From contig CALLCD010000110.1 of the NCBI GenBank assembly GCA_938049795.1, positions 1-13,234 of the forward strand: a stretch of 13,234 bases of DNA. The letters are read 5' to 3'. Position 1 is the first letter of the stretch. Each line of letters opens with the position of its first letter. The stretch is from an uncultured Hyphomonadaceae bacterium. Lineage in GTDB: Bacteria; Pseudomonadota; Alphaproteobacteria; Caulobacterales; Hyphomonadaceae. Both the position numbers and the translations under genes were made by a program. This document shows, one piece after another, positions 6,485 through 13,234 of this stretch. The notes beneath the pieces are model-generated. The model was not told where the DNA came from. It made no database searches and saw nothing but the letters and a program-made list of their open reading frames with translations.

Positions 6485-9400
6485 TTAATAATTGCTGAAA
6501 ATGTCATCTACTTTGGTCTCGCCGAGCGCTTGATCGAGAAACGCGGCCTTTTCTTCATTGTGTTTGGACAACAGGCCCGTCGCGGTTGCAGCGGCCGGTG
6601 CGCGGCCAACATAGCATGGACGCGGCGCTTTGATGCCCGCTTGTCCGGCGCACCATTCGATCTCGTCGCGAATGAAAGTCCAGCCGCCCATATTGCGCGG
6701 CTCTTCCTGACACCAGACCATTTCGGCATTCTTGAAGCGTGACAGCTCCTTGATCATCGCTTTGCGCGGCACCGGATAAAGCTGTTCGATGCGCAACAGA
6801 TAGACATCATCCACCCCGCGCGCCTCGCGCTCTTCGAACAGGTCATAATAGACCTTGCCCGAACACAGAACGACGCGGCGAATGTCCTTGTCTTCGGCCA
6901 GCCTGACCTCGCCTTCGCGGCCGGGGGTTTCGGCATCATCCCACAAAATCCGGTGGAAAGAGGAGGTCGAACCGAGATCGTCAAGCGCAGAGGTTGCCAG
7001 CTTCGCCCGCAGCAGGGATTTCGGCGTCATGATAAAGAGCGGCTTGCGGAACTCGCGATGGATCTGCCGCCGCAAAGCGTGGAAGTAATTGGCTGGCGTG
7101 GTCAGATTGCACACCTGCATATTGTCCTCGGCGCACATTTGTAAGAAGCGCTCCATACGGGCAGAGGAATGTTCCGGGCCTTGGCCTTCATAGCCATGCG
7201 GCAACAGGCAGACAAAGCCGGACATGCGCAGCCATTTGCGCTCGGCGGAGGAAATGAACTGGTCGAAGAAGACCTGCGCGCCATTTGCAAAATCGCCAAA
7301 CTGGGCTTCCCACAAGGTCAGCGTGTTCGGGTCGGCCAGCGAGTAGCCATATTCAAACCCGACAACGGCCTCTTCGGACAGAAGGCTGTCGATCACTTCA
7401 TATTGGGCCTGGGTGTCATTGAGCTGGTTGAGCATGGTTGTCCGCTCGCCCGTATTCTGGTCGACAATATGTGAGTGGCGCTGGGAGAATGTCCCGCGTC
7501 CGCAATCTTGCCCGGACAGGCGCACCGGATAGCCTTCGTCGAGCAGGGTCGCAAAAGCGAGATGTTCTGCCGTCGCCCAGTCGAGCCCTTCGCCGGAACT
7601 GACCGCTTTCGACCGCGCGTCGATCACGCGTTTGAGGGTGCGGTGCGGAGTAACGCCGTCCGGAATGGTGGTAAACGCCTTGCCGAGCGCTTTAAGCCGT
7701 TTGATCGACACGCCGGTCTTGCCGCGCCGGTCATCATCTTCGGGCAGGGCAAAGCCTTTCCATTCGCCGTCAAGCCAGTCGGGCTCTTGCACGTCAATGG
7801 ATTTGCCATCCTCGAACGCCTTGTCGAGCTTGTCGGCAAAGGCGCTGACCTCCGCGCTGACCTCATCGGCGCTGACAATCCCCTCGGAGACCAGCCGATC
7901 AGAATAAATCTCGCGCGTGGACGGATGGCCCTTGATGGTCTTGTACATGATCGGCTGGGTGAACATGGGTTCGTCACCCTCATTATGCCCGAACCGGCGA
8001 TAGCAGAACATGTCGATGACGACATCCTTGCCAAACTTCTGGCGATACTCGGTGGCGACTTTGGCGACATAGGTGACCGCTTCGGGGTCATCGCCATTGA
8101 CGTGGAAAATCGGCGCTTGCACCATCAGGGCAACATCAGACGGGTAGGGCGAGGAGCGCGAGAATTGCGGGCTGGTCGTAAAGCCGATCTGATTGTTGAT
8201 GATGAAATGGATCGTCCCGCCCGTCCGGTAGCCGGCCAGCCCCGACAATGCGAAACATTCCGACACCACGCCCTGACCGGCAAAGGCTGCATCGCCATGC
8301 AGAAGAAGCGGCATCACTTCGGCGCGCCTGGCCGCTTTGTCCTCGCGCTTGAGCCGTGCCTGTTTGGAGCGCGACTTGCCAAGCACGACCGGATCAACCG
8401 CCTCGAGATGGGAAGGGTTGGCATTCATCGACAAATGAACTGAGTTGCCATCAAATTCGCGGTCGGAACTTGCGCCGAGGTGGTATTTCACATCGCCCGA
8501 GCCAAACTCGCCCGCCCCTTGCGTCGAGCCGCCCTGAAATTCGTGGAAAATATTCTCATACGGCTTGCCCATCACCGCGCCGAGCATGTTGAGCCGGCCT
8601 CTATGGGCCATGCCGACAACAATCTCTTTGACGCCCAGCGCGCCGCCACGTTTGATGATCTGTTCGAGCGCAGGCACCGCCGCTTCACCGCCATCAAGGC
8701 CGAACCGTTTGGTGCCCGGATAGCGCTTGTGCAAAAAGCGCTCAAAGGCTTCCGCTTCGATCAGCTTGGACAGAATCGCTTTCTTGCCCTCATGGGTGAA
8801 CGCAACGCCCTTGTCGGGGCCTTCGATCCGTTCCTGTAGCCAGCTTTTCTCGTCCGGATTGGAAATGTGCATGAACTCGATGCCAATGGTCTGGCAGTAG
8901 GTCCGCTGCAAAATATCGAGCATTTCGCGCGGGGTCGCGCTTTCAAGGCCGAGATAGCCATCGATAAAGATCTGGCGGTCCATATCATCGGGGCCAAACC
9001 CGTAACTTGCCGGATCAAGCTCGGGCTGGTTGCCGAAATCTTCCAGTCCGAGCGGGTCGAGCTTGGCCGCCAAATGGCCGCGCATCCGGAAGGCGCGGAT
9101 CATCATCAGCGCATGGATCGAGTCCTTGACCGATTGGGAAATGTCTTCGGCCGAAGCGCGCGGAGCTTTGGCTTTCAGCTTGCTTTCAAGTTTTGGCTCG
9201 ACCAGCGCCCAATTGCCGTCAAAGGCGGCCGTCTCGTCGGGTTGGGTGTCGGCGGGCCAATCGGTGCGTTTCCAGCTGGCTCCTTCAGCATTGCGCGCGG
9301 CGTCTTCGGCTGTGTCGTCAAGATCGCGGAAAAAACTCTGCCAGCTTTCAGGCACCGAGGAGGGATCTTTGGCGAAGGCCGCTTGCATCTGTTCGAGATA

Positions 9401-9502
9401 GGCTGCGTTTCCGCCGTAGAGAAAGGCGCTTCCAAGGAAGAGCTCGTTCTGGTCGCCGCGCGCGCCGTCTTTGGGCGTTCCGTCATCTGCAGCCATGGTC
9501 AT
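6485..9502 (-). CDS. sucA: 2-oxoglutarate dehydrogenase E1 (thiamine diphosphate-dependent)
   Basis: E1 of the TCA-cycle complex: it decarboxylates 2-oxoglutarate and succinylates the lipoyl arm of E2. The protein has 1005 residues, against about 930 in E. coli. The order seen is: N-terminal E2-docking segment (about 20-60, FLYGGNAAYLEQ), a small variable linker, then GMAHRGRLNML (about 297-307) carrying the substrate-side His300, and KYHLG with His341. The thiamine diphosphate/Mg motif starts at GDAAFAGQG (403-411) and ends at NNQIGFT (436-442), followed by RRFGHNEGDEP (502-512). The C-terminal domain carries LLPHGYEGQGPEHSSAR (about 766-782). All expected catalytic blocks are intact. ATGs at 9502 and 9496 differ by two residues. 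AGGA lies nine bases before 9496 and only three before 9502, so the inner one may be used. It ends 48 bases before sucB, in the same operon. Confidence 0.97.
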   Translation of the reverse strand: MTMAADDGTPKDGARGDQNELFLGSAFLYGGNAAYLEQMQAAFAKDPSSVPESWQSFFRDLDDTAEDAARNAEGASWKRTDWPADTQPDETAAFDGNWALVEPKLESKLKAKAPRASAEDISQSVKDSIHALMMIRAFRMRGHLAAKLDPLGLEDFGNQPELDPASYGFGPDDMDRQIFIDGYLGLESATPREMLDILQRTYCQTIGIEFMHISNPDEKSWLQERIEGPDKGVAFTHEGKKAILSKLIEAEAFERFLHKRYPGTKRFGLDGGEAAVPALEQIIKRGGALGVKEIVVGMAHRGRLNMLGAVMGKPYENIFHEFQGGSTQGAGEFGSGDVKYHLGASSDREFDGNSVHLSMNANPSHLEAVDPVVLGKSRSKQARLKREDKAARRAEVMPLLLHGDAAFAGQGVVSECFALSGLAGYRTGGTIHFIINNQIGFTTSPQFSRSSPYPSDVALMVQAPIFHVNGDDPEAVTYVAKVATEYRQKFGKDVVIDMFCYRRFGHNEGDEPMFTQPIMYKTIKGHPSTREIYSDRLVSEGIVSADEVSAEVSAFADKLDKAFEDGKSIDVQEPDWLDGEWKGFALPEDDDRRGKTGVSIKRLKALGKAFTTIPDGVTPHRTLKRVIDARSKAVSSGEGLDWATAEHLAFATLLDEGYPVRLSGQDCGRGTFSQRHSHIVDQNTGERTTMLNQLNDTQAQYEVIDSLLSEEAVVGFEYGYSLADPNTLTLWEAQFGDFANGAQVFFDQFISSAERKWLRMSGFVCLLPHGYEGQGPEHSSARMERFLQMCAEDNMQVCNLTTPANYFHALRRQIHREFRKPLFIMTPKSLLRAKLATSALDDLGSTSSFHRILWDDAETPGREGEVRLAEDKDIRRVVLCSGKVYYDLFEEREARGVDDVYLLRIEQLYPVPRKAMIKELSRFKNAEMVWCQEEPRNMGGWTFIRDEIEWCAGQAGIKAPRPCYVGRAPAAATATGLLSKHNEEKAAFLDQALGETKVDDIFSNY

Positions 9503-9634
9503 ATATCCTGTTCAAGGCGTTTTTGGGCTCGGACGCAGGCCAAGGGGAGGTGCCGGACGTCCGAAAGTGTTGTCTGTTCTGCGCTTCGGGCGAGGCGAGC
9601 CGCCCGAAGCAGATTTTGTCGGCCAAAATGGCCT
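9503..9634 (-). other. Structured sucD-sucA intercistronic region
   Basis: This 132-base gap contains several inverted repeats in a row. In transcription order they are: a short hairpin GGCCA-TTT-TGGCC (9621-9633); a perfect 10-bp stem with an 8-base loop, GCTTCGGGCG/CGCCCGAAGC (9583-9610); the 10-base palindrome CGGACGTCCG (9554-9563); and a 7-base arm TCGGACG/CGTCCGA that could pair 9558-9564 with 9529-9535 instead. No T-run follows the strong stem on the minus strand, so it does not look like an intrinsic terminator. An RNA processing, stability or attenuation element that sets E1 levels relative to succinyl-CoA synthetase is possible. The sucA ribosome site (AGGA, about 9505-9508) lies at the end. 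Confidence 0.5.
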
Positions 9635-10537
9635 TTAGCCTTTGAGCACGTCCATCATGGTCGTGCCGAGGCGTGCAGGACTTGGCGAGACACGAATGCC
9701 GGCCGCTTCCATTGCCGCTATCTTATCCTCAGCCCCGCCCTGACTGCCACTCACAATTGCGCCAGCATGGCCCATTGTCCGGCCAGGAGGCGCCGTTCGG
9801 CCCGCAATAAAGCCAACCATTGGCTTCGAGCGACCTTTTGCAGCCTCGTCCTTGATAAATTGCGCCGCTTCTTCTTCTGCCGAGCCGCCAATTTCTCCAA
9901 TCATAATAATCTGTTTGGTCTCATCATCGGCCAAAAACATTTCCAGCATGTCAATAAATTCGGTGCCCTTGACCGGGTCCCCGCCAATACCAACCGCCGT
10001 GGTCTGGCCGAGCCCGACCTGACTGGTCTGATAGACCGCCTCATAGGTCAGCGTGCCCGACCGCGAGACCACCCCGACAGAGCCTTTCTGGAAGATCGAC
10101 CCGGGCATAATGCCGATTTTGCACTGCTCGGGGGTCAGAACGCCCGGGCAGTTCGGCCCAATCAGGCGCGAATTGGATTTGTCGAGCTTGGCTTTGACGC
10201 GCACCATATCAAGCACGGGCACGCCCTCGGTGATGCAGATGATCAGCGGAATTTCCGCCTCAATCGCTTCTTCAATGGCTGAAGCGGCCCCCGCTGGCGG
10301 GACATAGATCACCGACGCATCGGCCCCTGTAACCTCTTTGGCTTCGGCCACGGTGGTAAAGATCGGCAAAGTCTCGCCATTCGAGCCGTTCCAATTGGTG
10401 CCGCCCTTTTTGGGGTGGGTGCCAGCGACCATCATCGTATTGTGATAGGCCAGCGCCTGTTCGGTGTGGAAGCTGCCGGTTTTGCCGGTCAGGCCCTGCA
10501 CAATGATCTTGGTGTCTTGGTTGATAAGTATGGACAT
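9635..10537 (-). CDS. sucD: Succinyl-CoA synthetase alpha subunit
   Basis: The alpha subunit binds CoA and carries the phosphohistidine of succinyl-CoA synthetase (ADP- or GDP-forming), which makes nucleotide triphosphate by substrate-level phosphorylation in the TCA cycle. It is 300 residues, a little longer than the 289 of E. coli. Visible features are the N-terminal CoA-binding Rossmann domain with GLTGKTGSFHTEQ (15-27), GPNCPG (127-132), and the ligase domain with SRSGTLTYE (about 158-166), GIGGDPVKGT (183-192) and the catalytic histidine H257 in RTMGHAGAIVSG. The ATG at 10537 gives the standard MSILIN start. Its ribosome site is weak (AGAGAT region), so it may depend on readthrough coupling from sucC, which ends 46 bases upstream. 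The gap to sucA is structured. Confidence 0.97.
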   Translation of the reverse strand: MSILINQDTKIIVQGLTGKTGSFHTEQALAYHNTMMVAGTHPKKGGTNWNGSNGETLPIFTTVAEAKEVTGADASVIYVPPAGAASAIEEAIEAEIPLIICITEGVPVLDMVRVKAKLDKSNSRLIGPNCPGVLTPEQCKIGIMPGSIFQKGSVGVVSRSGTLTYEAVYQTSQVGLGQTTAVGIGGDPVKGTEFIDMLEMFLADDETKQIIMIGEIGGSAEEEAAQFIKDEAAKGRSKPMVGFIAGRTAPPGRTMGHAGAIVSGSQGGAEDKIAAMEAAGIRVSPSPARLGTTMMDVLKG

Positions 10538-10553
10538 GAATTATCTCTGAAAT

Positions 10554-10592
10554 AAGGGATGGAAGGAGGGGGCGCCGAAGACGCTATCCCTT
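10554..10592 (-). other. Inverted repeat spanning the sucC stop codon
   Basis: AAGGGAT (10554-10560) and ATCCCTT (10586-10592) could form a 7-bp stem with a 25-base, very pyrimidine-rich loop on the minus-strand RNA. The upstream arm covers the last sense codons of sucC and the first base of its stop. Only a short ATTT follows it, so it is at best a weak attenuator or a translation-linked structure. It may be chance. Confidence 0.3.
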
Positions 10593-11777
10593 CACAGCGG
10601 CAACAATTTTCTGGGCGGCATCGTCCAGATCGTCGGCAGGAATGACGTTCAGGCCGGAGTTTGCGATAATCTCCTTGCCCTTTTCGACATTGGTTCCTTC
10701 AAGACGGACGACAAGCGGCACGGCGAGATTGGTTTCCTTGACCGCCTGTATCACGCCCTCGGCGATGACATCACATTTCATGATGCCGCCAAAAATATTG
10801 ACCAGAATGCCTTGGACATTGGGGTCTTTCATAATGATCTTGAACGCAGCGGCCACTTTCTCGGCATTCGCGCCGCCGCCGACATCACAGAAATTGGCCG
10901 GCTCCTCGCCATAAAGCTTGATGATGTCCATTGTCGCCATCGCAAGCCCTGCACCATTGACCATGCAGCCAATTGTGCCGTCGAGCGCGATATAAGCGAG
11001 ATCCCATTCGCCCGCTTCAACCTCTTTTTCGTCCTGCTCGGTCTCGTCGCGCAATTCCTCAATATCGGGATGGCGGAAGAGGGCGTTCTCATCAAAGCTC
11101 ACCTTCGCGTCGAGCACGCGCAAATGGCCGTTCTCCATGACGATCAGCGGATTGATCTCCAGCATCGACATGTCCTTCTCGGTGAAGGCTTTGTAGAGAA
11201 TGGGGAAGAGTTTCAGCCCGTCCTTGGCCGCTTCACCCTTGAGCTTCAGCGCCTCATTGATCTCTTGGGCCTTGGCGTCGGTCATGCCGACCGCCGGATC
11301 AATCTGGATGTTCATGATCAGGTCAGGCGTGTCATGGGCGACCGCTTCAATGTCCATGCCGCCTTCGGTCGAGGCAACCACAGCGACATTGCCGGTCTGG
11401 CGATCAACCAGCATGGAGAGGTAAAGCTCGGTCGCAATGTCCGCTCCGTCTTCGATATAGAGCCGGTTGACCTGTTTGCCCTCGGCGCTGGTCTGCGCGG
11501 TAACAAGATGATGGCCGAACATGGCCTTGGCGTGTTCGAGAACTTCATCCTTGGAAAAAGCGAGCCGGACCCCGCCTTTTTCGCCTGCGGCCGCTTCCAC
11601 AAATTTACCCTTGCCGCGTCCGCCCGCATGGATTTGCGATTTTACGACCCAGAGCGGCCCCGGCAATGTATCCACCGCAGTCTGGATGTCATCAATGCTG
11701 AGGATCGGGACACCATCGGCAACGGGTGCGCCAAAGGATTTCAGGACGGCTTTCGCCTGATATTCGTGGATATTCAT
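10584..11777 (-). CDS. sucC: Succinyl-CoA synthetase beta subunit (ATP-grasp)
   Basis: The beta subunit pairs with SucD and holds the nucleotide and succinate sites. It is 397 residues, close to the E. coli 388. The N-terminal ATP-grasp domain shows K46 and the glycine-rich loop in KSQIHAGGRGKG (46-57). The metal-binding residues are E207/N209 in LEINPL and D223 in VLDAKVS. The C-terminal ligase domain shows GTIGCMVNGAGLAMATMD (267-284) with N274, and the succinate loop NIFGGIMKCD (327-336). All expected residues are present, with about a ten-residue offset from E. coli. The ATG at 11777 gives the standard MNIHEYQAK start, with AAGGTG upstream at rather long spacing. It is the first gene of the suc operon, behind a predicted promoter. 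mdh, the common upstream neighbour in alphaproteobacteria, is absent. Confidence 0.97.
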   Translation of the reverse strand: MNIHEYQAKAVLKSFGAPVADGVPILSIDDIQTAVDTLPGPLWVVKSQIHAGGRGKGKFVEAAAGEKGGVRLAFSKDEVLEHAKAMFGHHLVTAQTSAEGKQVNRLYIEDGADIATELYLSMLVDRQTGNVAVVASTEGGMDIEAVAHDTPDLIMNIQIDPAVGMTDAKAQEINEALKLKGEAAKDGLKLFPILYKAFTEKDMSMLEINPLIVMENGHLRVLDAKVSFDENALFRHPDIEELRDETEQDEKEVEAGEWDLAYIALDGTIGCMVNGAGLAMATMDIIKLYGEEPANFCDVGGGANAEKVAAAFKIIMKDPNVQGILVNIFGGIMKCDVIAEGVIQAVKETNLAVPLVVRLEGTNVEKGKEIIANSGLNVIPADDLDDAAQKIVAAVKG

Positions 11778-11843
11778 GTTTTCGGAAACACCTTTCGCAG
11801 AAGCGGAGAGCGCATGGGTCTGGCTCTTTCATATTGCCCTGCG

Positions 11844-11872
11844 CTTATACGCATGCCTGACCGCGCAAACAA
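11844..11872 (-). promoter_or_regulatory. Putative sigma-70-like promoter of the suc operon
   Basis: On the minus strand TTGTTT (11867-11872) and TATAAG (11844-11849) are separated by 17 bases, a good spacing for the housekeeping sigma factor. The predicted start near 11837 would give a leader of about 60 bases before sucC. The -35 box coincides with the T-rich tail of the hairpin at 11873-11904. A GCATGC palindrome lies in the spacer. Confidence 0.55.
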
Positions 11873-11904
11873 GATGCTGGGTACGGTATCTACGACCCAG
11901 CATC
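11866..11904 (-). terminator. Intrinsic terminator of the DUF2306 gene
   Basis: A perfect 10-bp inverted repeat, GATGCTGGGT (11873-11882) and ACCCAGCATC (11895-11904), with a 12-base loop, is followed on the minus strand by TTGTTTG. It starts 31 bases after the stop of the DUF2306 gene and separates that gene from the suc operon. The tail is an interrupted T-run, so efficiency may be partial. There is no T-run on the other side, so it should act only on minus-strand transcripts. Confidence 0.65.
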
Positions 11905-11935
11905 GCGTCAGTGTTGCGAAGGCGGTGCGGGCGGC

Positions 11936-12520
11936 TCAGATCGTAAAGAACATAGACCACATGATCCGGCCCGGCAGGAAGCTGAACAGGCCCGCAATCA
12001 GCATGCCGCCGAGAAACATGCCGCGCATATGTTTGGCATGGGCTTTGACATCATGACGGCGCGCAGCAGCCACAGCAAATGGGAGAATAATCACCGTCCA
12101 TGCGGACAGTCCATGAATCCAACTCATATGATTTCCGTTCAGCCCGACAAGGAAAAACGAACTGATCGCGGTCAAGGCCATAAACACAACCCAGCTCCAG
12201 CCAAGCCGCTTATGCACCCGCGTTCCCTTGGGCAGCCCCGAGAGCAAAAACAGACCAATGGCAAACGTCGCCACCGCGCTTGTGACATGGATCTGCAAGG
12301 CCAATGTGCCTGTGATCAGCGCGGACGGGTCAAACTCGAAGCGCAATGTCGACAGATCAACACCCTGAAGGCTGAGCCAGCTAATGCCGACATAGGCGGT
12401 GAGCGCTGTGCCCAATATGACCAGATTGCGCGGACCCGTCAGTCTCGTATCGCGGGGTCGCGGTCTGCGTGGAAATTTGAACTTTGCGGGCGCTTGGGTC
12501 GGGGCGGCGGCGTCTGACAT
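11936..12520 (-). CDS. DUF2306 family membrane protein
   Basis: This 194-residue inner-membrane protein has about five predicted helices (about 32-51, 69-95, 108-127, 137-153 and 166-185) after a basic, Pro-rich N-terminus that should be cytoplasmic. The layout and histidine pattern match the DUF2306 family, whose function is unknown. Histidines at or near membrane ends are H78, H103 (in HKRLGWSW), H131, H136 (in HMSWIHGLSAW), H161 and H164 (in HAKHMRGM). The ATG at 12520 is chosen because AAGGA lies eight bases upstream and the length fits the family. An in-frame start at 12616 would add 32 polar residues and take up most of the divergent promoter region. It is transcribed away from the LytTR gene and ends at its own hairpin, so it does not appear to belong to the suc operon. 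Confidence 0.8.
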   Translation of the reverse strand: MSDAAAPTQAPAKFKFPRRPRPRDTRLTGPRNLVILGTALTAYVGISWLSLQGVDLSTLRFEFDPSALITGTLALQIHVTSAVATFAIGLFLLSGLPKGTRVHKRLGWSWVVFMALTAISSFFLVGLNGNHMSWIHGLSAWTVIILPFAVAAARRHDVKAHAKHMRGMFLGGMLIAGLFSFLPGRIMWSMFFTI

Positions 12521-12659
12521 TGATCTGGTCCTTCCATTTGGTGATGAACCAGACATGGCGTCTCGGGCGAGGTGCAGCGAGCGGATTTGCGTGGAAAGGC
12601 TGGAATCCTTCGCCAAATACAGTCAAAATCGCTCACGAAGCGCGAAATGCAGGGGAAAA

Positions 12660-13234
12660 ATGCGGGATTTGCTGACAAAAGGGCTCCAGAGTCTCGGCGC
12701 AATGGCCGCTCTTGCGCTGGTTTTTGCGTGGTTTGGCGTCTATGGCACGGCGAACATGCCGATGCTACCGCGCTTCGGCTTCTGGTTCATGACGATTATT
12801 ACGGGGTTCGGCGCAGGCGTTTTTGTCGAGCCTTTGGTGCGCGAGCGGCTCGGCCCACATATCAGCCTGCCGCTCCAGCTTGGCCTCATCGCTGCGCTGG
12901 TCTCGATCCCCATCACATTGCTGCTTCTGGCGATCAGCCCCGGCCCTTTGTCTCCGCTCAGGCTCACGCTGCAATATGGCTATGTGCTGGTCGTCTCGCT
13001 CGTCGTCACCGCGCTGAATTTTGCCTATATCACCCTGTCAGAGGCCAATAACGTCAACACCACCGAGACAGGTCCCGCCACCGGAGAGGGCACGGGAGAG
13101 GCCAAGAGAGAGCGGAGTGCGGACCCTGTCAAAGCCTTCCTTACCCGCCTGCCGGTGGAGTACCGCACCGCAGAACTTTATGCCATCTCCGCCGAGGACC
13201 ATTATCTGCGCGTCCATACCAGTCATGGCGAGAC
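12660..13234 (+). CDS. Membrane-anchored LytTR-family transcription factor (3' end off window)
   Basis: The reading frame is open to the window edge, with 191 residues visible. Four hydrophobic segments (about 12-31, 40-56, 70-93 and 104-125) form an N-terminal membrane domain. A polar, Gly/Glu/Thr-rich linker (about 127-155) follows. Next is the start of a LytTR DNA-binding domain, recognised by FLTRLP (160-165) and LYAISAEDHYLRVHTSHGE (173-191). This is the membrane-tethered LytTR architecture, which lacks a response-regulator receiver domain, so the signal is probably sensed in or through the membrane. The ATG at 12660 has AGGGG four bases upstream. An in-frame ATG at 12555 lacks a ribosome site and would add a Cys/Arg-rich leader. 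The 139-base gap to the divergent DUF2306 gene should hold both promoters; I see no clear -35/-10 pair or LytTR direct repeats in it. Confidence 0.85.
   Translation, partial: MRDLLTKGLQSLGAMAALALVFAWFGVYGTANMPMLPRFGFWFMTIITGFGAGVFVEPLVRERLGPHISLPLQLGLIAALVSIPITLLLLAISPGPLSPLRLTLQYGYVLVVSLVVTALNFAYITLSEANNVNTTETGPATGEGTGEAKRERSADPVKAFLTRLPVEYRTAELYAISAEDHYLRVHTSHGE

Noticed and set aside
5279..6742. Long + strand open frame (487 codons) opposite sucB
   Set aside because: It is the complement of a well-conserved E2 gene. The translation is rich in Gly/Arg/His/Phe with no domain, as expected of an antisense shadow in GC-rich DNA.
7475..8443. Long + strand open frame opposite sucA
   Set aside because: It lies entirely antisense to the conserved E1 catalytic region, with no ribosome site and no recognisable motif.
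9583..9610. Strong hairpin in the sucD-sucA gap as an intrinsic terminator
   Set aside because: On the transcribed (minus) strand it is followed by AGAACAG, with no T-run. It is kept as a possible regulatory structure only.
8867..10282. Long + strand open frame (471 codons) spanning the sucA start and sucD
   Set aside because: It crosses two conserved genes and their gap on the opposite strand; the composition is that of a shadow frame.
10812..12056. Long + strand open frame (414 codons) opposite sucC
   Set aside because: It is antisense to sucC and its promoter region. No domain is seen, and sucC accounts for the open frame.
12521..12659. Promoter or LytTR operator in the divergent gap, including TTGACT on the minus strand and the CTCGGGCGAG palindrome
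   Set aside because: No -10 box lies at suitable spacing from TTGACT, and no pair of LytTR-like direct repeats is visible. The palindrome is short and could be chance.
12555..12659. Upstream in-frame ATG extending the LytTR protein by 35 residues
   Set aside because: It has no ribosome site and would give an atypical Cys/Arg-rich leader. The ATG at 12660 has AGGGG at good spacing.

Overview
The window looks like ordinary chromosome from an alphaproteobacterium. Three things suggest this: the contiguous order sucC-sucD-sucA-sucB (E. coli has sucABCD), the long 1005-residue 2-oxoglutarate dehydrogenase E1, and the moderately high GC. A family such as Hyphomonadaceae or Maricaulaceae is only a guess. 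No tRNA, rRNA, CRISPR array, insertion sequence, integrase or phage gene is visible.

Left end, + strand (1-1311): the last two genes of what is probably a deoxysugar / surface-polysaccharide cluster. These are an RmlC-type sugar 3,5-epimerase cut by the window edge and an NAD-dependent epimerase/reductase overlapping it by one base. A stand-alone gene for an exported, cysteine-rich protein of unknown function follows (1410-2228), with a plausible promoter of its own. It converges with the long minus-strand block, 13 bp from the last gene of that block.

Centre, - strand (11872 down to 2242): a TCA-cycle operon in transcription order sucC, sucD, sucA, sucB. It encodes succinyl-CoA synthetase and the E1 and E2 components of 2-oxoglutarate dehydrogenase. 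Downstream on the same strand are a KefB/KefC-type K+/H+ antiporter with an RCK domain and an FMN split-barrel (PPOX-class) protein, whose start codon overlaps the antiporter stop. The usual alphaproteobacterial neighbours mdh (before sucC) and lpd (E3, after sucB) are not next to these genes. A sigma-70-like promoter (11844-11872) precedes sucC. Its -35 box lies in the T-rich tail of a hairpin that probably terminates the upstream gene. The sucD-sucA gap is rich in inverted repeats.

Right end: a minus-strand five-helix DUF2306 membrane protein (11936-12520) diverges from a plus-strand membrane-anchored LytTR transcription factor. The LytTR gene begins at 12660 and runs off the window.

Most of the window is conserved metabolism. 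The less explained parts are the antiporter-flavoprotein pair, the DUF2306/LytTR pair, the exported six-cysteine protein, and the structured intercistronic regions of the suc operon. I do not see a clearly new multi-gene system.
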